Shown here in pieces: positions 1 through 9,176 of a stretch of 64,000 nucleotides of DNA; position 1 is the stretch's first letter; the number at the start of each line of letters is the position of its first letter. Location of the stretch: assembly GCF_026013365.1 (NCBI RefSeq), contig NZ_JAPDOE010000001.1:372001-436000 (forward strand). The letters are read 5' to 3'. Under the pieces are notes generated by a model, which saw only the letters and a program-made list of their open reading frames with translations, searched no databases and was not told the DNA's origin. The position numbers were made by a program, and so were the translations under genes. This DNA is from Paenibacillus sp. LS1 (GTDB taxonomy: Bacteria > Bacillota > Bacilli > Paenibacillales > Paenibacillaceae).

Positions 1-423
1 GAGCTGCAAAGCGACAAGATCCCAGGTGGTTGGATCGATGCTATACGTTATACGTTAACTTTTGATGGGGCGATAATACCTAATCTGATGATGAGTACAT
101 TGGCCAAGCTTGCAGACGGTCAAAAGCCAGCCAATCAGTATGAGAAGAACTTGTCGGAACGAATACCTGAACAGATCATGGCAGCCAAGATTGTCATCGA
201 CCAGAAAGATATTGTTATGCCTGAGATGTTCACGGGTGTACCAACAAAAACGCAGGTATCCCGGGGCGATATGCTGAGCAAGTTGGAAAAAGAAGTATTG
301 AATAAAATCATTTATGGCCAATCCCCAGTCGATGATTTTGACAAATTCGTTGAACAACACTCGACTTCGGGAGGCAAAGAAATTACTGAAGAAGTGAACG
401 CGTGGTATGATACTGTGAAATAA
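1..423 (+). CDS. ABC sugar-binding lipoprotein, C-terminal part (5' end outside window)
   Basis: The reading frame is open from base 1 to a TAA stop, giving about 140 residues, so the start and lipobox lie to the left of the window. The segment resembles the C-terminal end of the complete binding protein at 54593-56278: both carry a KIIYG motif, then a DxF-x-FV-x-Q stretch and a final EVN-x-WY. It is therefore read as an extracellular solute-binding protein of the LplA/YtcQ type that feeds an ABC importer for oligosaccharides. The two-component genes on the other strand just downstream are the usual companions of such transporters. The substrate cannot be told from this fragment. Confidence 0.85.
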   Translation, partial: ELQSDKIPGGWIDAIRYTLTFDGAIIPNLMMSTLAKLADGQKPANQYEKNLSERIPEQIMAAKIVIDQKDIVMPEMFTGVPTKTQVSRGDMLSKLEKEVLNKIIYGQSPVDDFDKFVEQHSTSGGKEITEEVNAWYDTVK

Positions 424-429
424 ATTACT

Positions 430-487
430 AACCGCACTCGATGTACACTGGCGAATGAAGCCTGTGTGCGTCAAGTGCGGTTTTTTT
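430..487 (+). terminator. Rho-independent terminator after the binding protein
   Basis: Nine-base arms AACCGCACT and AGTGCGGTT (430-438 and 474-482) enclose a 35-base spacer and run into a T tract (481-487). It lies between the convergent binding-protein gene and the response regulator gene. Confidence 0.75.
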
Positions 488-489
488 CT

Positions 490-2124
490 TCATTGCTCCC
501 GGTAATCTTGAGGCGTCATACCGAATTTGTCACGGAATACCTTGATAAAATATTGGGAGTTAGCGTATCCCAGTTTGTCGGAAATCTCATAAATTTTATC
601 CTGCGAATGGTTAAGCAAGTACACGGCAAGGTCCATTTTGACGCTTAGAATATACTCACTCAAGCTTATCCCTTGAAGTTGTTTGAACAGCTTAGAGACA
701 TAGACCGGATGCAATGACACATGATCTGCAATGGACTGAAGACTGAGCGAATCCAGACTATTGGATACAAACGTCTGGATTTGATGAATGACATCATGTT
801 GTTCATCAAAAGACTGTTCTTCCAGCTTCGTTCGCAGCCGTTCAAGAATATTTCCAGCCCAATCCGTAAGTTGCGATACCGAACGAAATGCAACACGTGG
901 AATCCATTCGTTACCGACCAGATCTGATAACAGCGTATGATTTTTGTGGGCAATGTAATGATAGGCGGATAATAATACAATTCGAATCTCATCCAGATGT
1001 TCTTCTGTTTGTTCAGGCAGAGCACTGTATGCAGCCTCAATTCGGTGCAGACGCTCTTGGAACGATTCCCACTGTCCCGTCTCGAGCAAGTGATTAAAGG
1101 TTGGTGGTTCATACAGAATATGCAATGACCGAACGGAAAGGGTACGTGACCTCTCTGCGAGGGAGAGGAAATACCCTGTGCCATTGCCTACTTGCTTTTT
1201 TAGCGCCGAAATGGCTTGCTCATGCATATCACGGATATCCTGCTGGAGTGTGCCCCTATGGCTGAGGATAACGGAAATACCTCCGTTCAGGTATTCGTTG
1301 ACATTGTGATGCAATTGCAAGGAAAGATGTGTAAGATCCTGCTGCTGCTTCATAGACTGCTCGTTGTGCATCGTCACTGAAGGGGCACTTAACGCGCTCG
1401 TCCCAACAGGCTTCAACAGAAATACCAGGTAATCGTGATGATCGCGACAATGCCAGGTATGAAAAGCCATGTTGAATAACTCACATGCAATATTGGTCAC
1501 GGCATATTCAAACAGCTGCAGACTGCTCGTTGTATGTCGGGTGAAATGTTCTTCCAGCCGAACGAGAATGAGCTGAACATCATCTCCGTCCCTGAAGGGC
1601 AGATGATAATGTTGCAACTTGTCGTTCAGTAAATCTTCTGTATAACGGTTACCCTCAATCAACTGATTCAGCAGCTTGTCCTTCAGCGAAGGCAGATGTT
1701 CTCGAAACGAGTTCATTGCTTGTTCATAGGATAAGGCTCTGCGAATCTGATCTTCGATCGATAGCACCGTTTTTTCTAGACAGGCTCCTAATTTTTCCAC
1801 ATCAAGCGGTTTTAACAAATATTCCACAACGCCATGTTTGGTCGCTTCTTTAGCGTACTCGAACTCGGCATAACCGGTGAGCAAAATGCAGGGCAGGTTG
1901 GGTTTTACAGCCTTGATCTGTCGGATCAGTTCCAATCCGTTTAAGACAGGCATTGAAATATCGGTAATGACAATATCTACGGTCTGTTCATCCAGAATCG
2001 ATAAAGCTTGCATACCGGAGTAAGCCTTGTGAATGCGCTCAATACGATATTGATGCCATGGAAACGAGATCTCAAGATCGTCAATAACATATGATTCGTC
2101 GTCAACTAATAGTACCTGATGCAT
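490..2124 (-). CDS. AraC-type response regulator (YesN-like)
   Basis: Cytoplasmic transcription factor of a two-component system. The N-terminal receiver domain has the acidic pair in LLVDDE, phospho-acceptor Asp55 in ITDISMP and the conserved Lys in LLKPLD. A long linker of about 300 residues follows. The C-terminus is an AraC DNA-binding domain with two helix-turn-helices, ending in the typical GMTPQDYR signature. The ATG at 2124 is preferred because AAGGAGG sits nine bases upstream; an in-frame TTG six bases earlier is too close. The start lies inside the end of the kinase gene (23-base overlap), so the two are translationally coupled. It probably activates the transporter whose last gene enters at base 1. 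Confidence 0.93.
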   Translation of the reverse strand: MHQVLLVDDESYVIDDLEISFPWHQYRIERIHKAYSGMQALSILDEQTVDIVITDISMPVLNGLELIRQIKAVKPNLPCILLTGYAEFEYAKEATKHGVVEYLLKPLDVEKLGACLEKTVLSIEDQIRRALSYEQAMNSFREHLPSLKDKLLNQLIEGNRYTEDLLNDKLQHYHLPFRDGDDVQLILVRLEEHFTRHTTSSLQLFEYAVTNIACELFNMAFHTWHCRDHHDYLVFLLKPVGTSALSAPSVTMHNEQSMKQQQDLTHLSLQLHHNVNEYLNGGISVILSHRGTLQQDIRDMHEQAISALKKQVGNGTGYFLSLAERSRTLSVRSLHILYEPPTFNHLLETGQWESFQERLHRIEAAYSALPEQTEEHLDEIRIVLLSAYHYIAHKNHTLLSDLVGNEWIPRVAFRSVSQLTDWAGNILERLRTKLEEQSFDEQHDVIHQIQTFVSNSLDSLSLQSIADHVSLHPVYVSKLFKQLQGISLSEYILSVKMDLAVYLLNHSQDKIYEISDKLGYANSQYFIKVFRDKFGMTPQDYREQ

Positions 2125-3832
2125 CTGCAATATCCTCCTTATGTATGGTAATGATGCACAGGGTTCCTTCGGATAAGCTGGAATGAATAAACAATCCCGA
2201 TCGTTTGCCGTATGTGAGCCTTATTCGCTGATTCACATTACGTACCCCTGTTCCGATTTGTTCTTCCGGACGGGTCAATACATCCATATGTTTGCGAATC
2301 TGTGCTAGTCGGTCCGCCGGCATTCCTACGCCGTTGTCCGCAACCGTTATACGTATAGCCTCTTCATTTTGCTCCGCTCGAATCGTAATTTGGCCTGAAC
2401 CCATGGAGGGCTCGATGCCATGTTTGACGCCATTTTCAACCAGCGGCTGCAAAATCATGCGCGGGATACGGATGGAGAGAAGTTGGTCCGGCACATGGAT
2501 ATCAAAGGTAATACTTTTTTTACGCATATGTATGATGGACATGTAATGATTCACAAAACGAAGTTCTTCGCCCAATGTGGAATCCATATCTTCAATTCGG
2601 TGAATGTAACGGCAATAGGAAGCCAGCTCCAAGGTCATGGCTGTAACGGATTCATAATCCTTTATACTGGATTTGCTTTGAATATAGTTGAGGCAGTTGT
2701 ACAGGAAATGTGGATTGATCTGGGCCTGATATTGCTTCAGCCGGGCCTCTTTGACGGAAATCTCCCCAAGCAGAACCTGTTCAATCAACGTCTGGGTATT
2801 CTCGGCCATCCGATTGAATGATCGACCCAATATTCGGAATTCCAGGGTGTGTGTTTCATCGACACGGCTTGAGAAATCTCCCCGGTCGAATCGGTCAATT
2901 GCTTTACGCAAACGAATGATCGGCTGTTGAACCTGATTACGCAGAGCCAAGCTGTACAAAAGAGAGAGCAGAAGCAGAGCAATAAGTGCCAGCACAAACA
3001 ATGTATTGTTACGTGAAATCGATTGTCGAAGCTGACTGGTGGGATGATAGTCGATAAAGTACAAGTCCAGAATACTCGCTTTCATATAACTAATGAAATA
3101 GTCCTTGTCCTGAAATGAGATATCGAAGAAGCCACTATCATTCCTGATCTGTGGAATAACCTGAGAATCGGCTTGTGCAAGTTGAAGAGAGCCTGTTCCC
3201 CGGATCGCGGTTCCATAATGGGAATCATACAGCATCGGGGTCCCGGAAGTGTATTCTGACATCATTTTCTGCAGCACATCCAGTGAGATCCTGATTTCGA
3301 TGTACATGGGACCTCGATGTCCTTTGGTAAGATGAGAATAATATCCTGTACCGTCCTTGTTCATGTGCAGCGTCCATTGATTGAGCGGATCTTCGGACAT
3401 GGAGAACGGTCGAAATGAAAATTCGGGATCAGAAGATACGGTATCCTCTTGGTCCGGATAATAGAGAATAATTGTATTGTTCCATGAGGTTGAAGCACTG
3501 TTAAGAGCCAACTTGTCAATCAGCTCAAGTTTGGCTTTATATTTCGCAAAGTCATTTCCGTAATGAAGTACATACGTGTAACCCCTGACGGATTGATCCT
3601 CCGATAATGTGAGCGCATTCATTAATACCTGTTCAAATTGATTAGACAGTTGAGAGGACATGAATCGTACTTCACCGAGTTTGTTCTTTTGCAACTCACG
3701 CTGAATTTCTTTTACGTTTAATTGATAGATCCACCAGAAGATAAGCACGATGAGCACAAACATCAAAACCAGACCCAGCGCCAGTTTTTGAAAAATAGAT
3801 CCATTCTCTATTGCATACTTTGCTTTCAACAT
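2102..3832 (-). CDS. Membrane sensor histidine kinase (YesM-like)
   Basis: Partner kinase of the downstream response regulator. In order: an N-terminal membrane segment (about 16-38), an extracellular sensing domain of roughly 240 residues, a second membrane segment (about 280-300), a HAMP linker, a His_kinase domain with the phosphorylated His near residue 372 in INPHFLYN, and an HATPase_c domain with the N box (LVENGVKHG), ADNGVG and GTGVRN motifs. The start at 3832 is chosen over a start 15 bases upstream because GGGAGG lies eight bases before it. This family normally senses extracellular carbohydrates or a ligand-loaded binding protein; the ligand here is unknown. Confidence 0.92.
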   Translation of the reverse strand: MLKAKYAIENGSIFQKLALGLVLMFVLIVLIFWWIYQLNVKEIQRELQKNKLGEVRFMSSQLSNQFEQVLMNALTLSEDQSVRGYTYVLHYGNDFAKYKAKLELIDKLALNSASTSWNNTIILYYPDQEDTVSSDPEFSFRPFSMSEDPLNQWTLHMNKDGTGYYSHLTKGHRGPMYIEIRISLDVLQKMMSEYTSGTPMLYDSHYGTAIRGTGSLQLAQADSQVIPQIRNDSGFFDISFQDKDYFISYMKASILDLYFIDYHPTSQLRQSISRNNTLFVLALIALLLLSLLYSLALRNQVQQPIIRLRKAIDRFDRGDFSSRVDETHTLEFRILGRSFNRMAENTQTLIEQVLLGEISVKEARLKQYQAQINPHFLYNCLNYIQSKSSIKDYESVTAMTLELASYCRYIHRIEDMDSTLGEELRFVNHYMSIIHMRKKSITFDIHVPDQLLSIRIPRMILQPLVENGVKHGIEPSMGSGQITIRAEQNEEAIRITVADNGVGMPADRLAQIRKHMDVLTRPEEQIGTGVRNVNQRIRLTYGKRSGLFIHSSLSEGTLCIITIHKEDIADASGTIS

Positions 3833-3859
3833 GTGGTTTCCTCCCATACAACGAGAACG

Positions 3860-3876
3860 ATAAAGCTAAGCTTTAT
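3860..3876. promoter_or_regulatory. Palindrome in the kinase/GH94 divergent intergenic region
   Basis: Perfect inverted repeat with eight-base arms (ATAAAGCT / AGCTTTAT) around one central base, 28 bases upstream of the kinase start. It could be an operator or an mRNA hairpin of the kinase leader. No regulator can be assigned. Confidence 0.35.
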
Positions 3877-4041
3877 TTTACAATATCTTTCTCTATTAAT
3901 CACCCAATTCCCTAATCTGAAGATAGTGCAATGGATTGTAAACATAAGCGAAGCAATGTGCTCCAGCTATACATATAATGAAGAAAAAAGGCACACAACA
4001 CATCCATGAATATTCGTAGAGTGAAGGAGATGAATATCAAT

Positions 4042-6321
4042 ATGAATCCTATAGAAAATTCATATAACAACGATATTGGAGAATGGATGAAAGATACAGT
4101 AGGGCTTCCTTGTTTCGATTATATCGGGGAGATTCCTTATTCCTCCAGATTACCTGACGGTAGAGCCGTTAAACTACCCGAAGATCCGTGGTTTCTATTA
4201 GGAAATTATCAGCTAACACTTTTTACACATGTCAGTGGAGAGTATGAGTTAATTACAGGACAGCGATCCTGGGGACGCATGAATCAGGGCGAGACCAAGA
4301 ACTCCGGGATGAATCGGTCTGTGCTGGATATTCTGGATGGCGGTAATATAAAAGAATCCATCACGCTAACCGGAATGCAGTCTCTGTCTGCAGATCCATC
4401 TGTATGCAAACGCAGCTTCGGTTGCGGGTTCGCGAATTATGCATACACGATTGGAAACCTGTCGGTCGAAAGGAATTTGTCTGTCAAGCCATCGCTTTCT
4501 CCCTATGACGGAGCATCAGCTTTTCTGCTTACAGTGACGATCCACAACAGAGATGATCAAGAGGTGGACTTGGCTTATTTCGAGGCAGTAACCGCGAAAT
4601 ACAAGGAGATTCAGTATCAGACTGTAGCACCGGAATCTGCCAAAGTACAGTATCAAACTTCGGTATTTCGCGATGATAAGAACCAGCGAATCGGGGTTCA
4701 ATTTCAAAGTGTTGCGGATGATCCACTGTTGTTCCCTTCCAGAGAATCGATGTCCCAATACGAGGGATTTCCACCGTCTCTGTTCATGCAGTCGGTTTCT
4801 GGCGATACAGATCTAAGCCATAACAACAGTGAAATCTCTGCCCGACATGCGTTTACGATACCAGCCGGCGAGAAGAAAGTCGTTCAGCTGATCATTGGAT
4901 TCGCGTTCGAAGATGAGCCCGTTGGCATTGAAAAAATCGTAAAAGAGCTTGCGGTACAGCCAAGTGAGGGAAGTACGCTGGATAATCGGCAAGGTCCAGC
5001 TTCCGCATTTGCCCAAGAATGGTTGAATATTATTCCTTCATTTGAAGATGAAGCGGATAATCAGCTCAGGCAGGAACTGAGGTGGCATGCTTACGTCTTG
5101 GAGGCCATGGCAACCTATAGCCATTTTTACAAAGAGACCAAGATTCCTCAAGGCACCATTTACGATTACGATTGGGGAGTTCATGCCAGTGCGAGGGACA
5201 ACTTTCAACACGCGCTCCCATTGGTGTACTACAATCCGCAACTGGCGCGCAGCGTGCTGCTCTACATGCTAAAGCGAACAACGCCGTTCGGAGAGATTCG
5301 TCTGGTGGAAACGGGTCATGGGTATGCGGGGAACGAACGATACTTTACGAGTGACCAACAATTGTTTTTCTTCATGTTGATCTCTGAGTATTTGAGCGTT
5401 ACCGGTGATTATGCATTTTTGAAAGAGGAGACTGAGCCATATCCTGTCATTGATCAAGCCAAGACAACTGTACTGGATATGGTGGAAAAATGTTTCCTTT
5501 TTCTGCTAAGCGATATCGGAGTGGGTTCACATGGGCTGGTCCGGCTACTGAATTCAGATTGGAACGATGCAGTCTATTATATTGTTGACGTTCCATATAA
5601 CAAGGTGTTATTCACGGGTGAATCTCACATGAACTCTGCGATGGCCATTAGCATTCTCCAACAACTGATCCCTGAACTTCGTAATGCGCAAAAGGTACCT
5701 GCCATGGCAACGTTCGGAGCCAAAATCGACAACCTCTGCACCAGTATGAATCTGTATCGATCGTCTGTTCTGGATGCATTCATGAAGGATATGGGGAGCA
5801 GGGCATTTCCAAAGCGTATGTATTTCAATGATCAAGCCTATGGCGAAGACAATATGTTTCTTGAACCTCAGGGTTACACATTAATGATCGATGAGCTGCC
5901 CATTGAACGAAAGCAAATATTGTACAGTGAGCTCTCTCAACGGCTATATTCGGGAGAAACCTTGGGCGCACGTGAGCAGCAGCAACCTGAATTTGAAGAT
6001 GAACACTTCGATAAAGGCTCGAGAGAGAACGGAGGATTCTGGTGGGCATTGAATGGTCCTGTCATACTGGGTGTTTTGCAATTTGACCGTGTAGAAGCCA
6101 AGAGACTACTTCAAAACATGACATTTGCTAACTACGCCCAATCGTTCCCGTCATACTGGTCCTCTTATTGGTCCGCTTCTGACAATGTGGAGTCTTCCTT
6201 AATTCCCGAAGTTGGATTACCTGACCAGTCAGATGACTATGCCGCCATCCCGGTCTTTTGCGCTCATCCTCACGCCTGGATTCTATACTGCTGGCTGAAA
6301 CTCAATACACCATCGGCCTAA
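4042..6321 (+). CDS. GH94-like glycoside phosphorylase/hydrolase
   Basis: A protein of about 759 residues with no signal peptide, so cytoplasmic. It follows the GH94 (cellobiose phosphorylase-like) plan: an N-terminal beta-sandwich (to about residue 300) and an (alpha/alpha)6 barrel. Landmarks are ASARDNFQHALP at the barrel entrance, DWND at residues 506-509 (the segment that carries the general acid in GH94), GES shortly after, and SRENGGFWW near the end. Family members split beta-linked disaccharides with phosphate. The sequence is divergent and the linkage cannot be named. Start choice: AAGGAG at 4024-4029 serves the ATG at 4042; in-frame ATGs at 4006 and 4030 are alternatives. Its 3' end overlaps the convergent AraC gene by four bases. 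Confidence 0.7.
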   Translation: MNPIENSYNNDIGEWMKDTVGLPCFDYIGEIPYSSRLPDGRAVKLPEDPWFLLGNYQLTLFTHVSGEYELITGQRSWGRMNQGETKNSGMNRSVLDILDGGNIKESITLTGMQSLSADPSVCKRSFGCGFANYAYTIGNLSVERNLSVKPSLSPYDGASAFLLTVTIHNRDDQEVDLAYFEAVTAKYKEIQYQTVAPESAKVQYQTSVFRDDKNQRIGVQFQSVADDPLLFPSRESMSQYEGFPPSLFMQSVSGDTDLSHNNSEISARHAFTIPAGEKKVVQLIIGFAFEDEPVGIEKIVKELAVQPSEGSTLDNRQGPASAFAQEWLNIIPSFEDEADNQLRQELRWHAYVLEAMATYSHFYKETKIPQGTIYDYDWGVHASARDNFQHALPLVYYNPQLARSVLLYMLKRTTPFGEIRLVETGHGYAGNERYFTSDQQLFFFMLISEYLSVTGDYAFLKEETEPYPVIDQAKTTVLDMVEKCFLFLLSDIGVGSHGLVRLLNSDWNDAVYYIVDVPYNKVLFTGESHMNSAMAISILQQLIPELRNAQKVPAMATFGAKIDNLCTSMNLYRSSVLDAFMKDMGSRAFPKRMYFNDQAYGEDNMFLEPQGYTLMIDELPIERKQILYSELSQRLYSGETLGAREQQQPEFEDEHFDKGSRENGGFWWALNGPVILGVLQFDRVEAKRLLQNMTFANYAQSFPSYWSSYWSASDNVESSLIPEVGLPDQSDDYAAIPVFCAHPHAWILYCWLKLNTPSA

Positions 6322-7193
6322 TTCATTTGCCGTCTGTATTGTTGCGGAGTCATTCCAAAATGTTTTCTGAAGGTTCGGTTGAAGTATGACACATTGTTGA
6401 AGCCGGACTCCATGGCGATGCTGATGATACTATCCTCCGATGTGGTGAGCTTGAGACAAGCATATCGAAGTCTTCTTTTGATGATATAAGCAGAGACAGG
6501 CGTGTTCATGACGTTACTAAAAAAAGTGGAGAAGTAATTTGGATTCATATGCACTTTATCAGCTAGTTCCTGAAGGGTTATCGACTCTGTAAAATGGTTG
6601 TCTATGTGGTTAATAGCCTCAATAATCCGTATATATTCATTCTGAAACTGAAGCACTTTCTCGGAATACTGGCTGGTTGTTTCGAAGCTTCGGTACAATA
6701 TCGCAAGCATTTTCAAAAGAAGAGCTTTGATGACCAGTCTATATCCGGTTGCTTGTTCATTCCATTCCTGTTCGATATCGAAAATGATCTGACCGATATT
6801 CTCTGAAATCTGGTTGTCTCGGGTCAGACGATGCTTAAAATGGTCAGACCATTCATAGAAGGCCTTGATATATTGATAATCCATCTGCTCATTCTGCCAG
6901 ATCAGATCTGGATCAAAAACAATGATCTTAAGTTCCATCTCTTGCGAGGTGCTTAGAGCGGCGTGGTATTCGTAGTTGTTGATGATAAAGATATCATCCT
7001 TCTCAATAGGATAAGAACTGTCACCAATGAGATACGTGCCGCCAGAAGCCACAGCGTAATTAATCTCAAGACAATAATGATTATGCATAAACATCGTTCC
7101 ATTTTCACGGTCATCCCTTGAGAAACCTTTACCATTGTAAAATGCGAACGGAAAGTTTTTTTCCAGGAGAATGAATTCGGTTTTGTATTCCAT
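6318..7193 (-). CDS. AraC family transcriptional regulator
   Basis: 291 residues: an N-terminal cupin-like sensing domain (about 1-150) and a C-terminal AraC DNA-binding domain (about 190-291) with LQELADKVHMNPNYFS as first helix-turn-helix and the GMTPQQYRRQ ending. A good ribosome binding site (AGAGGGA) precedes the ATG. It is transcribed divergently from the SIS-led operon and convergently with the GH94-like gene, so it likely controls one or both in response to a sugar or derivative bound by the cupin domain. Confidence 0.9.
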   Translation of the reverse strand: MEYKTEFILLEKNFPFAFYNGKGFSRDDRENGTMFMHNHYCLEINYAVASGGTYLIGDSSYPIEKDDIFIINNYEYHAALSTSQEMELKIIVFDPDLIWQNEQMDYQYIKAFYEWSDHFKHRLTRDNQISENIGQIIFDIEQEWNEQATGYRLVIKALLLKMLAILYRSFETTSQYSEKVLQFQNEYIRIIEAINHIDNHFTESITLQELADKVHMNPNYFSTFFSNVMNTPVSAYIIKRRLRYACLKLTTSEDSIISIAMESGFNNVSYFNRTFRKHFGMTPQQYRRQMN

Positions 7194-7355
7194 CGATATT
7201 CCCTCTTTTGGCGTAATGGTATCAACCGTATCGTATGCTATATCTGAAGATCGTGCAATTACTTATTAAATGAGGGCAAGGCGCTGGCAGGGCGGCCATG
7301 ATTGGACGTTCGATGGGGTATACACAAAACCAATAGAAAAGGATGGTAAATAAAC

Positions 7356-8126
7356 ATGGAAAAAGTGTACAGCGACTATTTCAAAGCCGGAGAAAACATC
7401 ATTCGAGATATTCACGATACGCAGATTGAGCATATTGAACAAGCCTCGCAACTGTTTGCACAAAGTATTGCCTCGGATGGGTTGGTACATATGTACGGTT
7501 CCGGACATTCGCGTATGGCCGTTGAGGAAGTGTTCCCGCGTTACGGGAGTTTCCCAGGTTTCCATCCGATCGTGGAACTGTCCATGACCTTCCATAATCA
7601 GGTCGTCGGTGCAAACGGTCAGCGTCAGGCGATGTTTATTGAAAATATAGAAGGACTGGCGAATCGGATCATGCGCAACTTTGTGTTTAAACCCGAGGAC
7701 AGTTTCCTGCTCTTCTCAACCAGTGGAACCGGAAATGTCGTCATTGATATGGCTTTGGAAGCACAGGAACGCGGACTGCCGGTAGTGGCAATAACAGGTG
7801 TGGAGAACAGCATTCAATCGGCGCCTAAACATTCCACTGGCAAAAAACTATTGGATATCGCAGATATCATCATTGATACATGTGTTCCTCCTGGCGATGC
7901 AGCTGTTCAGATTGATACACTGAAATATCCTGTGGGGCCAACATCCACCATTGCTAATACGTATATTGTCAATCTGATCAAAGTACGTACTGCCGAATTA
8001 TTGACTCAAGCAGGCCAGCCACCGCTGGTGCTCACAAGTGCTCATTTTATCGGTAAAGAAGCATCGGAACAAGTATTTGAAGAAACTTATGACGATTACC
8101 GAAGAAGAGTGTGGCGTAATCAGTAA
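7356..8126 (+). CDS. SIS-domain protein of the UPF0309 type
   Basis: 256 residues, soluble. A single SIS (sugar isomerase) fold: GSGHS at about 48-52 near the N-terminus, the second loop STSGTGN, then KHSTGKKL and a VGPTSTIANT stretch typical of UPF0309 proteins. SIS domains bind phosphosugars and act as isomerases or sensors; UPF0309 members have no agreed substrate. First gene of a four-gene operon (gaps of 57, 45 and 54 bases), preceded by an AAAAGG ribosome binding site. The operon context suggests a catabolic isomerase for an amino or keto sugar phosphate; this is inference. Confidence 0.85.
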   Translation: MEKVYSDYFKAGENIIRDIHDTQIEHIEQASQLFAQSIASDGLVHMYGSGHSRMAVEEVFPRYGSFPGFHPIVELSMTFHNQVVGANGQRQAMFIENIEGLANRIMRNFVFKPEDSFLLFSTSGTGNVVIDMALEAQERGLPVVAITGVENSIQSAPKHSTGKKLLDIADIIIDTCVPPGDAAVQIDTLKYPVGPTSTIANTYIVNLIKVRTAELLTQAGQPPLVLTSAHFIGKEASEQVFEETYDDYRRRVWRNQ

Positions 8127-8183
8127 GAGTGAACCAACCCATGGTACAAGAGTCAAACTTCTACAAAGAGAGCAGGGACACGG

Positions 8184-9131
8184 GTGAGTACAAGTGTTAT
8201 ACAGACCACTTCCGGTAAAATACCAGTGGATGCCATTCATTACGCACATAGTCATGAACATCTCTATACACATGCTACACCAGCCATCGCAGCTGAAAAA
8301 CCGGAAATGGTGTTGGACAGTGTCCAACGAATCGGTGAAGATATTCAGCTATTCAAGGCTGCTGGCGGAAACTTGATTGTTGAGATGACAACGGTGGACT
8401 ACGGAAGAGATGTTGCAAAATTGCATGATATAGCAGTTAACAACGACATTCACATCATCACCGCCGCAGGTTTCAACAAAGGATCATTTAACCGTGGCCT
8501 GCTAGAACACCAAACTATTAATGATGTGACAGCTTATTTACTACATGAACTCGTTCACGGCGTTGGAGAAACCGGGATTTTGCCTGGAGTATTGAAAATA
8601 GGAACCAGTCTGCGCTGTATCCAGCCATGGGAAGAGATCGGATTACGCGCTGTCGCCAGAGCGAGTAAGGATAGCGGTGTCCCGGTATCCACACATACCC
8701 AAGAAGGTACGATGGCTGAAGAACAACTCGATTTGTTTAAGGCCGAAGGACTGTCCCCGGATCACATTGTACTGTGTCACCTGGATCAAAATCCAGACTT
8801 GGAACTGCATCGAAGACTTGTGGAACGGGGCGCCTTTCTAAGCTATGATTCGATCCCCAAACCGCAATATAAAACGGAGCTGCGTTCAATCCAGTTTATA
8901 TCGAAATTGGCTAAAGCAGGGCTTCACACTCAAATTGTAGTTGGTGGTGATTTTTCGAGAAAAGGGTACTACAAAGGATATGACGGCACCATTGGACTGG
9001 ATTACATTCTAAAAACCTTCATTCCTAAACTCCGGTCATACCTCGAAGATGAGGGACAGAATGCTCAGAAGATTATCAACGACATCATGCGAGAGAATCC
9101 CAAGCGAGCATTCGCACTGCGTCATCCATGA
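8184..9131 (+). CDS. Phosphotriesterase-family metal hydrolase
   Basis: 315 residues from a GTG start. It has the amidohydrolase TIM-barrel metal site of phosphotriesterase homologues: HSHEHL near the N-terminus, a lysine in GVLKIGTS in the position of the carboxylated bridging Lys, THTQEGT, CHLDQNPD and the late Asp in GGDFSRKGY. Relatives hydrolyse lactones or phosphorylated sugar-like compounds. Second gene of the operon with SIS, SDR and FAD enzymes. A lactonase or sugar-phosphate hydrolase step would fit beside two oxidoreductases, but the sequence does not fix it. No strong ribosome binding site is seen before the GTG, so coupling to the upstream gene is possible. Confidence 0.85.
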   Translation: MSTSVIQTTSGKIPVDAIHYAHSHEHLYTHATPAIAAEKPEMVLDSVQRIGEDIQLFKAAGGNLIVEMTTVDYGRDVAKLHDIAVNNDIHIITAAGFNKGSFNRGLLEHQTINDVTAYLLHELVHGVGETGILPGVLKIGTSLRCIQPWEEIGLRAVARASKDSGVPVSTHTQEGTMAEEQLDLFKAEGLSPDHIVLCHLDQNPDLELHRRLVERGAFLSYDSIPKPQYKTELRSIQFISKLAKAGLHTQIVVGGDFSRKGYYKGYDGTIGLDYILKTFIPKLRSYLEDEGQNAQKIINDIMRENPKRAFALRHP

Positions 9132-9176
9132 AATTGAAGCATCTGGAAAGGCGATCCAAAGATTGGAGGAGCAAGT

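Noticed and set aside
88-423. An ATG at 88 as the start of a short protein
   Set aside because: The frame is open to base 1 and the residues before it fit the binding-protein C-terminus, so the gene starts outside the window.
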